Shown here piece by piece: positions 7,930 through 16,494 of a stretch of 64,000 nucleotides of DNA (position 1 is its first letter; every line of letters begins with the position of its first letter). This stretch comes from Microbacterium sp. H83 (lineage in GTDB: Bacteria > Actinomycetota > Actinomycetes > Actinomycetales > Microbacteriaceae), in NCBI RefSeq assembly GCF_001650405.1, contig NZ_LWCU01000045.1, forward strand, positions 97,189 through 161,188. The letters run 5' to 3'. The position numbers and the translations under genes were made by a program. Below the pieces are notes generated by a model. It searched no databases. It saw nothing but the letters and a program-made list of their open reading frames with translations, and had not been told where the DNA came from.

Positions 7930-8757
7930 TCAGCGCAGCGTCGCGAGCGCCGGCGCGATGTTCTCGTTCCAGACGTCCACGCCGAGCTTCGCGATCAGCG
8001 CCACGACCACGACCAGGAACACCACGCGGATGAATCGCGTGCCTCTCGAGACCGCCATGCGCGAACCCAGGTAGCTGCCCGCGACGTTCGCCACCGCGAG
8101 GATGCCGCCGAGGAGCCACAGCACGGCGCCGTGCGGGATGAACAGCAGCAGCGCCCCCGTGTTCGTCGCGAGGTTCACGATCTTCGCCTTCGCGCTCGCC
8201 TGCAGGAAGTCGTAGCCGAGGAGGGCGACGAGGGAGATGACGAGGAAGGTGCCGGTGCCCGGCCCGATCAGCCCGTCGTAGAAGCCGATCACCAGCCCGG
8301 CGAGCCCCGCCATGATGTGGTGCTTGTGTCCGCTGAACCGCAGCCGCGTCGCGGCCCCCATCTGCGGACGGAACGCCGTGAACAGGGCGACCGCCAGCAG
8401 AGCCACGACGATGATCGGCTTGAAGGCGGCGGCGGGCAGGACGGTCGCGACCGCCGCTCCCCCGAACGATCCGGCGAGCGCGATCGCGGCCATGGGGAGG
8501 GCGGTGCGGATGTCGGGTCTCGCGCGGCGGTAGTAGGTGACGCTGCTCGTGGCTGTGCCGAAGACGGACGCCAGCTTGTTCGTCGCGAGGGCCTGGATCG
8601 GGGAGATGCCCGGGATGAGGAGCAGCGCAGGCAGCTGCAGCAGCCCGCCGCCGCCGACGACCGCGTCGATCCATCCGGCCGCGAAGGCCGCGACCACGAT
8701 CAGGATCAGGGTTCCCCAGGTGAGCTGCTCGAGCCCCAGCATCCCGCCGATGTCCAT
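7930..8757 (-). CDS. TSUP-family (TauE/SafE) membrane exporter
   Basis: A 275-residue polytopic protein of the sulfite exporter TauE/SafE (TSUP, DUF81) family. About eight membrane segments are visible. The family signature appears twice in diverged form: FAAGWIDAVVGGGGLLQLPALLL near the N-terminus and LVIGFYDGLIGPGTGTFLVI in the middle, each with the conserved Gly-rich loop. Members export sulfite, sulfoacetate or related small organic or sulfur anions, or are simply uncharacterised, so no substrate is claimed. ATG 8757 is preceded by TGGAGGG directly, with a CATCCT box six bases before the start. No metabolic partner gene is adjacent. Confidence 0.87.
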   Translation of the reverse strand: MDIGGMLGLEQLTWGTLILIVVAAFAAGWIDAVVGGGGLLQLPALLLIPGISPIQALATNKLASVFGTATSSVTYYRRARPDIRTALPMAAIALAGSFGGAAVATVLPAAAFKPIIVVALLAVALFTAFRPQMGAATRLRFSGHKHHIMAGLAGLVIGFYDGLIGPGTGTFLVISLVALLGYDFLQASAKAKIVNLATNTGALLLFIPHGAVLWLLGGILAVANVAGSYLGSRMAVSRGTRFIRVVFLVVVVALIAKLGVDVWNENIAPALATLR

Positions 8758-8982
8758 CCCTCCAGGATGTCAGACCCGCCACCGCCGGGATGACGCTGCC
8801 GCCCGATGCCGTTCCCCGAGATCCAGCCGCGGACGATCACCGATTCCGCGGACGAACTCCGGGCAGACGTCCGAGCGAACGTCGTTTCGCCGCAGGATGC
8901 GACCGTTCGCGATATATCCGCCACCACTCGGACACCGCGCGTTCACCCGGCCCGGGCCGATCGGCAACCCACGGCCCATAGT

Positions 8983-9033
8983 GTCCTCTCGCAACCCGAA
9001 TCCCCGGCTCACAGCGCCGGACACCGAGAGGAC
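8983..9033 (+). promoter_or_regulatory. Inverted repeat covering the ribosome site of the ABC importer operon
   Basis: GTCCTCTCG at 8983-8991 is the exact complement of CGAGAGGAC at 9025-9033, which contains the ribosome-binding site of the binding-protein gene (ATG 9038). Inside is a second hairpin, CCGGC (9004-9008) with GCCGG (9016-9020). If transcribed, the outer stem would hide the ribosome site. However, a -10-like CATAGT at 8977-8982 would put the transcription start near 8990, which would cut the left arm; then the repeat could be an operator instead. It matches no riboswitch class I know. Confidence 0.4.
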
Positions 9034-9037
9034 CCTT

Positions 9038-10183
9038 ATGACGAACTTCCACCGCCGTGCGCGCATCGGCGCCGGCCTCGCCCTGATCACCACCGCCGCG
9101 CTCGGCCTGACGGCCTGCTCCGGTGCGGCCGACGCCTCGGGCGGCGACGCCGGCGGCGACGCGGTCGACGCGGCGACCGCGACCTCGGTCGAGGACTTCG
9201 GCAGCTTCGAGGAGCTCGAGGAGGCCGCGAAGGCCGAGGGTCAGCTCAACGTCATCGCGCTTCCGCGGGACTGGGCGAACTACGGCGAGATCCTCGATCT
9301 GTTCACCGAGAAGTACCCCGAGATCACCATCAACGAGGCATCCCCCGACGTGTCGAGCGCCGAGGAGATCCAGGCCGCGGAGACGAACGCCGGCCTCGAC
9401 ACCGCACCGGACGTGTTCGACCTCGGCCTCACGGTCGCGCTGCAGAACACCGACGTGTTCGCCCCGTACCAGGTGCAGACGTGGGATGAGATCCCCGACG
9501 CCCTCAAGGAGCCCTCCGGCCTGTTCGTCGGCGACTACGGCGGGTACATGTCGATCGGATACGACTCGTCGAAGTTCGACGCTCCCGAGTCCCTCGACGA
9601 CCTGAAGGATGCCGCCTACAAGGGCGCCGTCGCGATCAACGGCGACCCGACCCAGGCCGGAGCGGCCTTCGCCGCGGTGGGTCTCGCGACGGTCCAGTCC
9701 GACGGCACGCTCGACGACTTCCAGCCCGGGATCGACTTCTTCTCGGAGCTCCAGAAGGCCGGGAACCTGCTCAAGGTCGACGTCACCACCGCGACGGTCA
9801 CGAGCGGCGAGACGCCGGTCGTCTTCGACTGGGACTACCTCAACGCCGCGCACACCGCCGACAACGAGAACTGGAAGGTCGTCGTCCTCGACGGCACCGG
9901 CTACGCGGGCTACTACAACCAGGCGATCAACAAGGACGCCCCGAACCCGGCCGCCGCGCGCCTGTGGCAGGAGTTCCTCTACAGCGACGAGGTCCAGAAC
10001 CTGTGGCTGAAGGGCGGCGCTCGTCCGGCACGCATGGAGGCCATGACCGAGGCCGGCACGATCGACGCCGACCTGGCGGACGCCCTGCCCGAGGTCCCCG
10101 CCGAGACGGTCGTCCCGACCGAGGAGCAGTCCACGAACGCCGGCACGCTGCTCGGCGAGAAGTGGGCAGCGGCGGTCCAGTGA
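9038..10183 (+). CDS. ABC transporter substrate-binding lipoprotein (PotD/AfuA-like)
   Basis: A 381-residue extracellular binding protein. ATG 9038 gives a basic N-terminus, a hydrophobic stretch and the lipobox LGLTAC, so the mature protein is anchored by a lipid at the Cys near residue 27. The body resembles the polyamine/iron/phosphonate type of periplasmic binding proteins (EGQLNVIALPRDWANYGEIL; DVFDLGLTVA; FDWDYLNA; GGARPARM). It starts a four-gene operon in which each following gene overlaps its neighbour by four bases. The ligand cannot be read from the sequence: PotD-like spermidine, Fe(III), thiamine and 2-aminoethylphosphonate systems share this gene order. Ribosome site GAGAGGA lies within an inverted repeat. 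Confidence 0.85.
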   Translation: MTNFHRRARIGAGLALITTAALGLTACSGAADASGGDAGGDAVDAATATSVEDFGSFEELEEAAKAEGQLNVIALPRDWANYGEILDLFTEKYPEITINEASPDVSSAEEIQAAETNAGLDTAPDVFDLGLTVALQNTDVFAPYQVQTWDEIPDALKEPSGLFVGDYGGYMSIGYDSSKFDAPESLDDLKDAAYKGAVAINGDPTQAGAAFAAVGLATVQSDGTLDDFQPGIDFFSELQKAGNLLKVDVTTATVTSGETPVVFDWDYLNAAHTADNENWKVVVLDGTGYAGYYNQAINKDAPNPAAARLWQEFLYSDEVQNLWLKGGARPARMEAMTEAGTIDADLADALPEVPAETVVPTEEQSTNAGTLLGEKWAAAVQ

Positions 10184-11130
10184 CCTCTGCCACCACCGTG
10201 GGGGCGGATGCTCCGGCATCCGCCCCCCTCATCCCCGTGACGCCGAGCGCAGGGCCCGCGACCAGCTCGCGGTCCCTGCGCTCGGGGCCCTCCCTCGCGT
10301 GGCTCGGCCTCGTCCCGTTCGCCGCATACGTCCTGCTGTTCCTCGCGGTCCCGACGATCCTCGCGATCGGCTCGGGCTTCTTCACCTCCGACGGCGCCTT
10401 CACGTGGACGAACGTGTCGGCGCTCGCAGACCCCGTCGTGCTGACCACGTTCGCCAATTCGGCGGGCGTCTCCCTGCTCACCGCCGTGATCGGCGCCGTC
10501 GTCGGCGCCCTCGTCTGCTACGCGCTGCTCGGCATGAACCCGGAGGGCGCGGTGCGCTCCACCGTGGATGCCGCAGCCGGCGTCCTCGCGCAGTTCGGCG
10601 GCGTCATGCTCGCGTTCGCCTTCATCGCGACGATCGGGATCCAGGGCATCGTCAAGCTGTTCCTGCAGGACACCTTCGGCATCAACATCTTCGAGAACGG
10701 CACCTGGCTCTACGAGCTGCCGGGCCTGATCCTCCCCTACATCTACTTCCAGGTCCCGCTCATGGTCATCACCTTCATGCCCGCGCTCGCGGCCTTGAAG
10801 CCGCAGTGGGCCGAGGCGAACCTGACGCTGGGCGGCACGCGGGCGAGCTTCTGGCTGCGCATCGGCATCCCGGTCCTCGCTCCGTCGTTCCTCGCCAGCC
10901 TGCTTCTCCTCTTCGCGAACGCCTTCTCGTCGTACGCGACGGCCGCCGCCCTCGCCAGTCAGGGCTCGCAGATCGTGCCGCTGCAGATCCGCGCCGCGCT
11001 CACGAGCGAGACCGTGCTCGGCCGCGAGAACCTCGCCGGCGCTCTCGCGCTCGGCATGATCGTCATCGTCGGAGTCGTCATGGCCCTCTACTCCCTCATC
11101 CAGCGTCGGGCAGCGAGGTGGCAGGCATGA
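10180..11130 (+). CDS. ABC transporter permease (PotB-like)
   Basis: A 316-residue inner-membrane permease of the MetI/binding-protein-dependent transport superfamily. A 35-residue Ser/Ala/Pro-rich N-terminal extension precedes six membrane segments. The EAA coupling loop that contacts the ATPase is visible near residue 210 (LKPQWAEANLTLGGTRASFWLRIGI, abbreviated as the AEANLTLGGT core). GTG 10180 overlaps the stop of the binding-protein gene by four bases (GTGA), indicating translational coupling, and no other start fits as well. It pairs with the second permease to form the membrane channel of the importer. Confidence 0.88.
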   Translation: MTSATTVGADAPASAPLIPVTPSAGPATSSRSLRSGPSLAWLGLVPFAAYVLLFLAVPTILAIGSGFFTSDGAFTWTNVSALADPVVLTTFANSAGVSLLTAVIGAVVGALVCYALLGMNPEGAVRSTVDAAAGVLAQFGGVMLAFAFIATIGIQGIVKLFLQDTFGINIFENGTWLYELPGLILPYIYFQVPLMVITFMPALAALKPQWAEANLTLGGTRASFWLRIGIPVLAPSFLASLLLLFANAFSSYATAAALASQGSQIVPLQIRAALTSETVLGRENLAGALALGMIVIVGVVMALYSLIQRRAARWQA

Positions 11131-11921
11131 ACCGTCTCGCCCCCTCCCCCGTGACGCGCTGGATCATCGGCATCCTCGTGGGAGCGTTCTTCGCGATCCC
11201 GCTGATCTCGACCTTCCTCTACACCCTCCGCTCGACGGACGACTCCCTGTCGTTCGACCGCTGGGCCGCCCTGTTCGACCCCGCGGCGTCGGCGGCCATC
11301 CGCCCGATCTGGACGGGCCTCGGCAACTCGCTCGTGCTCGCGGTCGTGACCGTCGCGATCGTGCTCCTGCTGCTCGCGCCGACCATGATCCTGGTCAACC
11401 TGCGATTCGGCAGCCTCAAGCCGGCGTTCGAGTTCGCGGTCCTGCTGCCGATCTCGATCCCCGCCATCGTTCTGGTGGTCGGCCTCGCCCCGATCTATCT
11501 GCAGATCGGGCGCACGCTGGGCACCGGCACCTGGACCCTGGCCTTCGCCTACGGCATCACGGTGCTGCCGTTCGCCTACCGCTCGATCCAGGCGTCCATC
11601 GACGCGGCGGATCTGCGCACCCTCGCCGAGGCGGCGCGCTCCCTCGGCGCGAGCTGGCCGACCGTCGTGCTGAAGGTGCTCGCCCCCAACCTGCGCCAGG
11701 GGCTCCTCGCGGCCTCGCTCATCTCGATCGCCGTCGTCCTGGGCGAGTTCACGATCGCGTCGCTCCTCAACCGACAGGTGTTCCAGACGGCCATGGTGGT
11801 CGTGCAGAAGCAGGATCCCTACGCACCCGCGATCTTCACCCTGCTGGCGCTCCTGTTCGTCTTCCTCCTGCTCCTCCTCATCGGCCGCCTCGCCCGAGGC
11901 AACGGAAAGGCCCGCGCATGA
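11127..11921 (+). CDS. ABC transporter permease (PotC-like)
   Basis: A 264-residue permease, the second half of the heterodimeric channel. Six membrane segments are apparent, and the EAA loop LRTLAEAARSLGASWPTVVL is near residue 165. It starts with ATG inside ATGA, overlapping the first permease by four bases, and its own stop overlaps the start of the ATPase gene in the same way. The two-permease arrangement (PotB plus PotC types) supports a PotABCD-like importer rather than the single-fused-permease iron type. Confidence 0.88.
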   Translation: MNRLAPSPVTRWIIGILVGAFFAIPLISTFLYTLRSTDDSLSFDRWAALFDPAASAAIRPIWTGLGNSLVLAVVTVAIVLLLLAPTMILVNLRFGSLKPAFEFAVLLPISIPAIVLVVGLAPIYLQIGRTLGTGTWTLAFAYGITVLPFAYRSIQASIDAADLRTLAEAARSLGASWPTVVLKVLAPNLRQGLLAASLISIAVVLGEFTIASLLNRQVFQTAMVVVQKQDPYAPAIFTLLALLFVFLLLLLIGRLARGNGKARA

Positions 11922-12997
11922 CCCTCCCCCAGACCGCCGACAACATGCTGCTGGCCGAGGCCGGCGAAGGCACGCGCGTCGAGCTGCAGAGCATCGTCAA
12001 GAGCTACTCCGGCACCACCGTGCTGCACGGCGTCGACCTCGACATCGCGCCGGGCGAGTTCGTGTCGCTGCTGGGTCCGTCCGGATGCGGCAAGACCACG
12101 CTGCTCCGGGTCCTCGCCGGTCTCGAAGGCCTCGACAGCGGGGCCGTGCTGCTGGGTGGGCGGGACGTCTCGCGCGTGCCCACGAACAAGCGCGACATCG
12201 GCATGGTGTTCCAGTCCTACTCCCTCTTCCCGCACCTCCGCGTCGTCGAGAACACCGCGTTCGGTCTGCGCCGCCGCGGTGTCGGCAAGGCGGAGGCGAA
12301 CACCCGCGCGCTCGACGCCCTCGCGCTGGTCGGGCTCGCCGACTTCGCCGAGCGCTTCCCGCACCAGCTGTCCGGTGGTCAGCAGCAGCGTGTGGCGTTG
12401 GCTCGCGCGCTGGTGACGGAGCCCAAGGTCCTGCTCCTCGATGAGCCGCTGTCGGCGCTCGACGCCAAGGTGCGCGTGCAGCTGCGCGATGAGATCCGCC
12501 GCATCCAGCTGCGCCTCGGCATCACGACCGTCTTCGTCACCCACGACCAGGAGGAGGCCCTCGCGGTCTCCGACCGGATCGCCGTGATGAACTCCGGTCG
12601 CATCGAGCAGATCGGCTCGCCGGAGGAGCTCTACACCGCGCCCTCGACAGCGGGCGTCGCCGCCTTCGTCGGGCTCTCGAGCGTCGTCTCGGGGGTCGCG
12701 GAGGGTGACCACGTCGTCGTGTGGGGTCAGAGGCTTCCGCTGCAGACGCCGGCCGACGGTCCCGTCGACGTCTTTCTCCGGCCGGAGAACGTGCATTTCG
12801 CGTCCGAGGCGGATGCCGCGACCGACGCGCTCGTGCAGGAGAGCACGTTCCTCGGCAGCATGCGTCGGACGCTCGTACGCACCGAGTCGGGCGAGCTCGT
12901 GCGGCTGCAGCACGCGCCGGGGATCCATCCCGCCTTCGGTGACCGCGTGCGCATCGCCGTGGCTCCGGAGCCGGTCGCGGTGCACCCGCGCGGCTGA
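11918..12997 (+). CDS. ABC transporter ATP-binding protein (PotA-like)
   Basis: A 359-residue ATPase. Walker A is GPSGCGKTT near residue 52, the signature [15 protein letters not shown] near residue 151, Walker B LLLDEPLSALD near residue 172, and the switch histidine in VTHDQEEAL. A C-terminal TOBE-like domain (about residues 245-359, VDVFLRPENVHF) is typical of the PotA/FbpC/MalK class and often senses substrate or regulates uptake. It overlaps permease two by four bases and ends the operon, followed by a strong hairpin at 13031-13080. It drives uptake by the three upstream products. Confidence 0.92.
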   Translation: MTLPQTADNMLLAEAGEGTRVELQSIVKSYSGTTVLHGVDLDIAPGEFVSLLGPSGCGKTTLLRVLAGLEGLDSGAVLLGGRDVSRVPTNKRDIGMVFQSYSLFPHLRVVENTAFGLRRRGVGKAEANTRALDALALVGLADFAERFPHQLSGGQQQRVALARALVTEPKVLLLDEPLSALDAKVRVQLRDEIRRIQLRLGITTVFVTHDQEEALAVSDRIAVMNSGRIEQIGSPEELYTAPSTAGVAAFVGLSSVVSGVAEGDHVVVWGQRLPLQTPADGPVDVFLRPENVHFASEADAATDALVQESTFLGSMRRTLVRTESGELVRLQHAPGIHPAFGDRVRIAVAPEPVAVHPRG

Positions 12998-13030
12998 TTC
13001 GGCTCGCTCCGGAGTGCAGCGCCCGCACCC

Positions 13031-13080
13031 CACGCACGAGACCCCTCTCGCTGAGGACAGCGGGAGGGGTCTCGTGCGTG
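13031..13080. terminator. Bidirectional terminator hairpin between two ABC operons
   Basis: A 23-base-pair stem (13031-13053 with 13058-13080) with a 4-base loop AGGA and one G-U pair. It lies between the convergent ends of the PotABCD-like operon and the amino acid importer operon, with no T tract. Likely stops transcription from both sides. Confidence 0.87.
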
Positions 13081-13094
13081 CGGCGTGCGCGGTG

Positions 13095-13850
13095 TCAGAG
13101 CACCCGCGCGAGGAAGTCCTTCGTGCGCTGGTGCTGCGGGTTCGCCAGCACCTCCCGCGGATCGCCCTCTTCGACGATGTGTCCGCCGTCCATGAAGATC
13201 AGACGCGACCCGACCTCGCGGGCGAAACCCATCTCGTGCGTGACCACGAGCATCGTCATGCCCTCGTCGGCGAGCGACCGCATGACCTGCAGGACCTCGC
13301 CCACAAGCTCGGGGTCGAGCGCGGAGGTCGGCTCGTCGAACAGCATCATGTCGGGGTTCATGCACAGTGCGCGCGCGATCGCGACGCGCTGCTGCTGACC
13401 ACCCGACAGATGCCCAGGGAAGGCGCCCGCCTTCTCGGAGAGCCCGACGCGGCCGAGCATCTCGTGAGCGATCCTCTCCGACTCCGCCTTGCCGCGCTTC
13501 TTGACCCGGCGCTGCGCGATGGTCAGGTTGTCGAGCACGCTCAGGTGCGGGAACAGGTTGAAGCTCTGGAACACCATGCCGATGCGGGTGCGCACGCGGT
13601 CGATGTCGACGTCCGGGTCGGTGATGTCGATGCCCTCGATGAGCACCTTGCCGCCGGTCGGCTCCTCGAGCAGGTTCACCGAGCGCAGGAGCGTCGACTT
13701 GCCCGACCCCGAAGGGCCGATCACGCAGACGACCTCGCCGGCGGTGACGGTGAGGTCGATGCCCTTGAGCACCTCGTTGTCGCCGAACGTCTTCACGAGC
13801 CCCTGCACGTCGATCACGGGGGCGTGCACGTCGATCAGGTCGGTGGTCAT
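13095..13850 (-). CDS. Polar amino acid ABC transporter ATP-binding protein (GlnQ/GluA-like)
   Basis: A 251-residue ATPase with Walker [10 protein letters not shown], the Q-loop [12 protein letters not shown], signature [15 protein letters not shown], Walker [14 protein letters not shown] and [11 protein letters not shown], the last two being characteristic of the polar amino acid (GlnQ/HisP) subfamily. ATG 13850 overlaps the stop of the permease gene by four bases; a longer reading begins ten codons upstream but would run deeper into the permease gene. It is the last gene of the binding protein-permease-ATPase operon, which likely takes up glutamate, glutamine or a related amino acid. Confidence 0.93.
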   Translation of the reverse strand: MTTDLIDVHAPVIDVQGLVKTFGDNEVLKGIDLTVTAGEVVCVIGPSGSGKSTLLRSVNLLEEPTGGKVLIEGIDITDPDVDIDRVRTRIGMVFQSFNLFPHLSVLDNLTIAQRRVKKRGKAESERIAHEMLGRVGLSEKAGAFPGHLSGGQQQRVAIARALCMNPDMMLFDEPTSALDPELVGEVLQVMRSLADEGMTMLVVTHEMGFAREVGSRLIFMDGGHIVEEGDPREVLANPQHQRTKDFLARVL

Positions 13851-14644
13851 CGCTGCCTCGCCATCCGCCGCTCCAGCCACGCCGTGTAGCGCGTGAGCGG
13901 GATCGTCACGATCAGGTACAGGATCGCCGCCATGATCAGCGGCGTCGCATTCGAGTTCTGCGTCGTCGCGTCACGTGCGAACGTCGTGAGCTCCTTCGAC
14001 CAGATGAAGGCGCCGGCGATGAACAGCAGGGACGTGTCCTTCAGCAGCAGCACGAACTCGTTCGTGAGCGGCGGGATGATGATGCGGAAGCCCTGCGGGA
14101 CGACGATCCAGAAGGTGGTCTTCATCGGGGACATGCCCAGCGAGCGGGCCGCCTCGGTCTGCCCCTTGGGCACGGCCTGGAGACCGGCGCGGATGGTCTC
14201 GGCCATGTACGCCGAGGCCACCAGGATGAGTCCGATGAGTCCGAGCACGACCGGGCCGCCGAGCTCCTGACCGCGGATGCCGGTCGCGATCGGCACGATG
14301 AAGGCGACGCCGAAGATCGTGAGGATCGCGGGGAGCCCGCGGAACAGCTCGATCCACGCCGTCGCGATCCACCGGAAGGGACCGATGCTCGACAGCTTCA
14401 GCAGAGCCAGGACGATGCCGAGCAGCAGGCCGCCGGCGAACGCCACGACCGTGAACCACAGCGTGTTCACGAGGGCCGTGGTGATGATGCCCGGGAACAT
14501 CTTCGCCGCGACCTCGGGGTTGAAGAACAGCGGTCCGATCTTCGCCCAGTTCGTCGTGACGGCCGCCCAGACGACGATCGCGATCAGCACCGCGTAGACG
14601 ATGTACCGATACAGCTTCTGCTTCGTGGTGCGCCTCAACGCCAT
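13847..14644 (-). CDS. Polar amino acid ABC transporter permease (HisM/GlnP-like)
   Basis: A 265-residue membrane protein of the HEQRo/His-Glu-Gln-Arg-opine permease family. The family coupling loop is clear: [20 protein letters not shown] followed by SLGM and [19 protein letters not shown]. An N-terminal membrane segment ([18 protein letters not shown]) precedes the five-helix core. I chose ATG 14644, with GGAGG nine bases upstream, over TTG 14650. A single permease gene implies a homodimeric channel. The next gene (ATPase) is coupled by ATGA. Confidence 0.92.
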   Translation of the reverse strand: MALRRTTKQKLYRYIVYAVLIAIVVWAAVTTNWAKIGPLFFNPEVAAKMFPGIITTALVNTLWFTVVAFAGGLLLGIVLALLKLSSIGPFRWIATAWIELFRGLPAILTIFGVAFIVPIATGIRGQELGGPVVLGLIGLILVASAYMAETIRAGLQAVPKGQTEAARSLGMSPMKTTFWIVVPQGFRIIIPPLTNEFVLLLKDTSLLFIAGAFIWSKELTTFARDATTQNSNATPLIMAAILYLIVTIPLTRYTAWLERRMARQR

Positions 14645-14679
14645 TGTCAAGGTCCTCCCGACCTACCGTTCCCGCCCGG

Positions 14680-15495
14680 TCAGTTCGCGGTGAAGTAGGT
14701 GTCGTAGATCGTCTGGTAGTCGCCGCTGTCGCGGAGCTCCTTCAGCGCACCGTTCACGGCGTCGAGCAGCGCGTCCTTCTCGCCCTTCGCGAAGGCGAAG
14801 CCGTACGACTCGTCGGTGTTGTACTCCTCGACGATCTCGTAGGCGCTGTCGGCCTTCTCGTGCTCGAGGTTCACCGGCTGGTCCTGGAGGATCGCGTCGA
14901 TCTGTCCGGCCTGCATGGCCGGCCACAGCTCTCCGTCGGAGGGGTACTGCACGATCTGCGCGCCCTCGGCGTTCGTGTTGGCGTAGGCCTCACCCGTGGT
15001 GCCCTGCTGGACGCCGACGTTCTTGCCGGACAGGTCGTCGATCGACTCGATCCCGGAGTCCGTGCGGACGAGCAGCGACTGCAGCGAGTCGTAGTACGGG
15101 TCGGAGAAGTCGATGTTGGCCTGACGCTCCTCGGTGATCGTCATCGCGGATGCACCGATGTCGCACGTGCCGGCCGCGAGGGTGGTGCCGGACTGCAGCG
15201 CGTCGAAGCCCACGTCCTGCACGGAGAGCTCGAGGTCGAGCTTCTCGGCGATGGCGGCGAGCAGGTCGATGTCGAAGCCGGTGTATCCGGTGCCGTTGTC
15301 GCCGCCCTCGAACTCGAACGGCGGGTACGGGATGTCGGAGCAGACCGTCAGCGTGCCGGCGTCGACGAGACCGTACTCGTTGTCGGCGGCGGGCTCACCC
15401 GAACCGGATCCGCCCGAGCCGCCCGCGCAACCGGCGAGGGCGAGAGTGGCGGTCGCGGCGAGCGCGATCCCGGCGATGATGGTGCGACGCTGCAT
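14680..15495 (-). CDS. Polar amino acid ABC transporter substrate-binding lipoprotein
   Basis: A 271-residue family 3 solute-binding protein. A signal peptide ends in the lipobox LALAGC (Cys23), followed by a Gly/Ser-rich linker. The family signature GFDIDLLAAIAEKL is near residue 92, and DIGASAMTITEERQ and YAFAKGEKD-like sections match amino acid-binding proteins. It is the first gene of the operon with the permease and ATPase. Ligand is probably glutamate, glutamine, aspartate or another polar amino acid; no finer assignment is supported. A TTTAGAT -10-like sequence lies about 60 bases upstream on the minus strand. Confidence 0.92.
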   Translation of the reverse strand: MQRRTIIAGIALAATATLALAGCAGGSGGSGSGEPAADNEYGLVDAGTLTVCSDIPYPPFEFEGGDNGTGYTGFDIDLLAAIAEKLDLELSVQDVGFDALQSGTTLAAGTCDIGASAMTITEERQANIDFSDPYYDSLQSLLVRTDSGIESIDDLSGKNVGVQQGTTGEAYANTNAEGAQIVQYPSDGELWPAMQAGQIDAILQDQPVNLEHEKADSAYEIVEEYNTDESYGFAFAKGEKDALLDAVNGALKELRDSGDYQTIYDTYFTAN

Positions 15496-15728
15496 GTCAG
15501 CTCCTGAGGGGACGAGGGCCGAATGCCCACGGACGGGTAGGAGAACATCTAAACACGGGCCGCGACGGCTCGACGGACGACGGCAGCATTCTGCGGATCA
15601 CATTTGTGTTGCAAGTACGTCGGACTGTGACGCACCCCACGAGCGCGAGGCACCTGCTGTTCACCTGGGGTCGCTAGTCTTCGTGCCACACGTGGAGCGG
15701 ACGCGCTCCCGAGGGAGGAGGATCGACC

Positions 15729-16490
15729 ATGGCAAAGAAGACGGCAGCGCAGCGCACCGCGGAGTCGGCTCTCGACGCCGCCAAGGATGCCGCGAGGGAC
15801 GCGAAGAAGCTGATCAAGTCGCTGCCGAAGAAGAGCGCGAAGAAGCTCAAGCCCCTCGTGGAGGACGCTCAGGACGCGGCGAAGGTGTCGAAGAAGCGGA
15901 TCGCGGATCGTCCGAAGAAGGTCGCGAAGTCGGCCGCCGCCGCCACCGAGCGGCTCCAGCAGGCCACCGCCCGTCTGGAGGCGAACGCCTCGAAGGACGC
16001 GACGAAGAACAAGGACGCCTCGAAGAAGAAGAAGGACGCCTCGAAGAAGAAGGACGCCACGGCGAAGAAGGACGCTGCGCCGAAGAAGGCCGCGTCGAAG
16101 GATTCCGCTGCCGAGAAGGCCGTGCCGAAGGACGCCGCATCGAAGACGGCCGCGCCGAAGAAGGACGCCACACCGAAGAAGGACGCCGCGCCGAAGAAGG
16201 ACGCCGCGCCGAAGAAGGACGCCGCGCCGAAGAAGGCCGCCGCGCCGAAGAAGGGCGCCGCGCCGAGCACGAAGACCTCCGCGAAGAAGGCAGCGCCGCG
16301 GACCGACGCACCCCCCAGGGTCGCCGCGCCGGCCGATGACGCGCCGACGCAGGCCGCACCGGCCCGCACGGCATCCGAGGACCTGTCGGGCCTCACAGTG
16401 GCGGAGCTCCGCGCTCGCGCCCGAGCCGAGGGACGCACCGGATACTCCCGCCTGACGAAGGCGGCACTGATCTCCCTCCTCGCCGGCTGA
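15729..16490 (+). CDS. Lys/Ala-rich histone H1-like repeat protein with C-terminal SAP/Rho-N-like motif
   Basis: A 253-residue, strongly basic protein. Residues 1-95 are Lys/Ala/Asp-rich helices; residues 95-190 are low complexity with repeated KKDAAPKKDA blocks resembling the C-terminal tails of eukaryotic histone H1 and bacterial HupB/Hc-like proteins; residues 215-253 (LTVAELRARARAEGRTGYS, then LTKAALISLLAG) look like the short helix-extended-helix motif of SAP or Rho N-terminal domains, which bind nucleic acid. ATG 15729 follows GGGAGGAGG. It ends four bases before the Pls-type synthetase gene and is probably its operon partner. DNA or RNA binding is inference; a link to polylysine chemistry is speculative. 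Confidence 0.8.
   Translation: MAKKTAAQRTAESALDAAKDAARDAKKLIKSLPKKSAKKLKPLVEDAQDAAKVSKKRIADRPKKVAKSAAAATERLQQATARLEANASKDATKNKDASKKKKDASKKKDATAKKDAAPKKAASKDSAAEKAVPKDAASKTAAPKKDATPKKDAAPKKDAAPKKDAAPKKAAAPKKGAAPSTKTSAKKAAPRTDAPPRVAAPADDAPTQAAPARTASEDLSGLTVAELRARARAEGRTGYSRLTKAALISLLAG
16149..16256 (+). repeat. Six tandem 18-base repeats encoding AAPKKD
   Basis: Six consecutive in-frame copies of an 18-base unit (consensus GCCGCGCCGAAGAAGGAC) encode AAPKKD with small changes in copies two, five and six. The near identity at the DNA level suggests recent slippage or recombination and that copy number may differ between strains. Confidence 0.9.
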
Positions 16491-16494
16491 GTCG

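Noticed and set aside
16149..16256. Tandem repeats as a possible CRISPR array
   Set aside because: Repeat units are contiguous 18-base codon blocks with no spacers, inside a coding frame.
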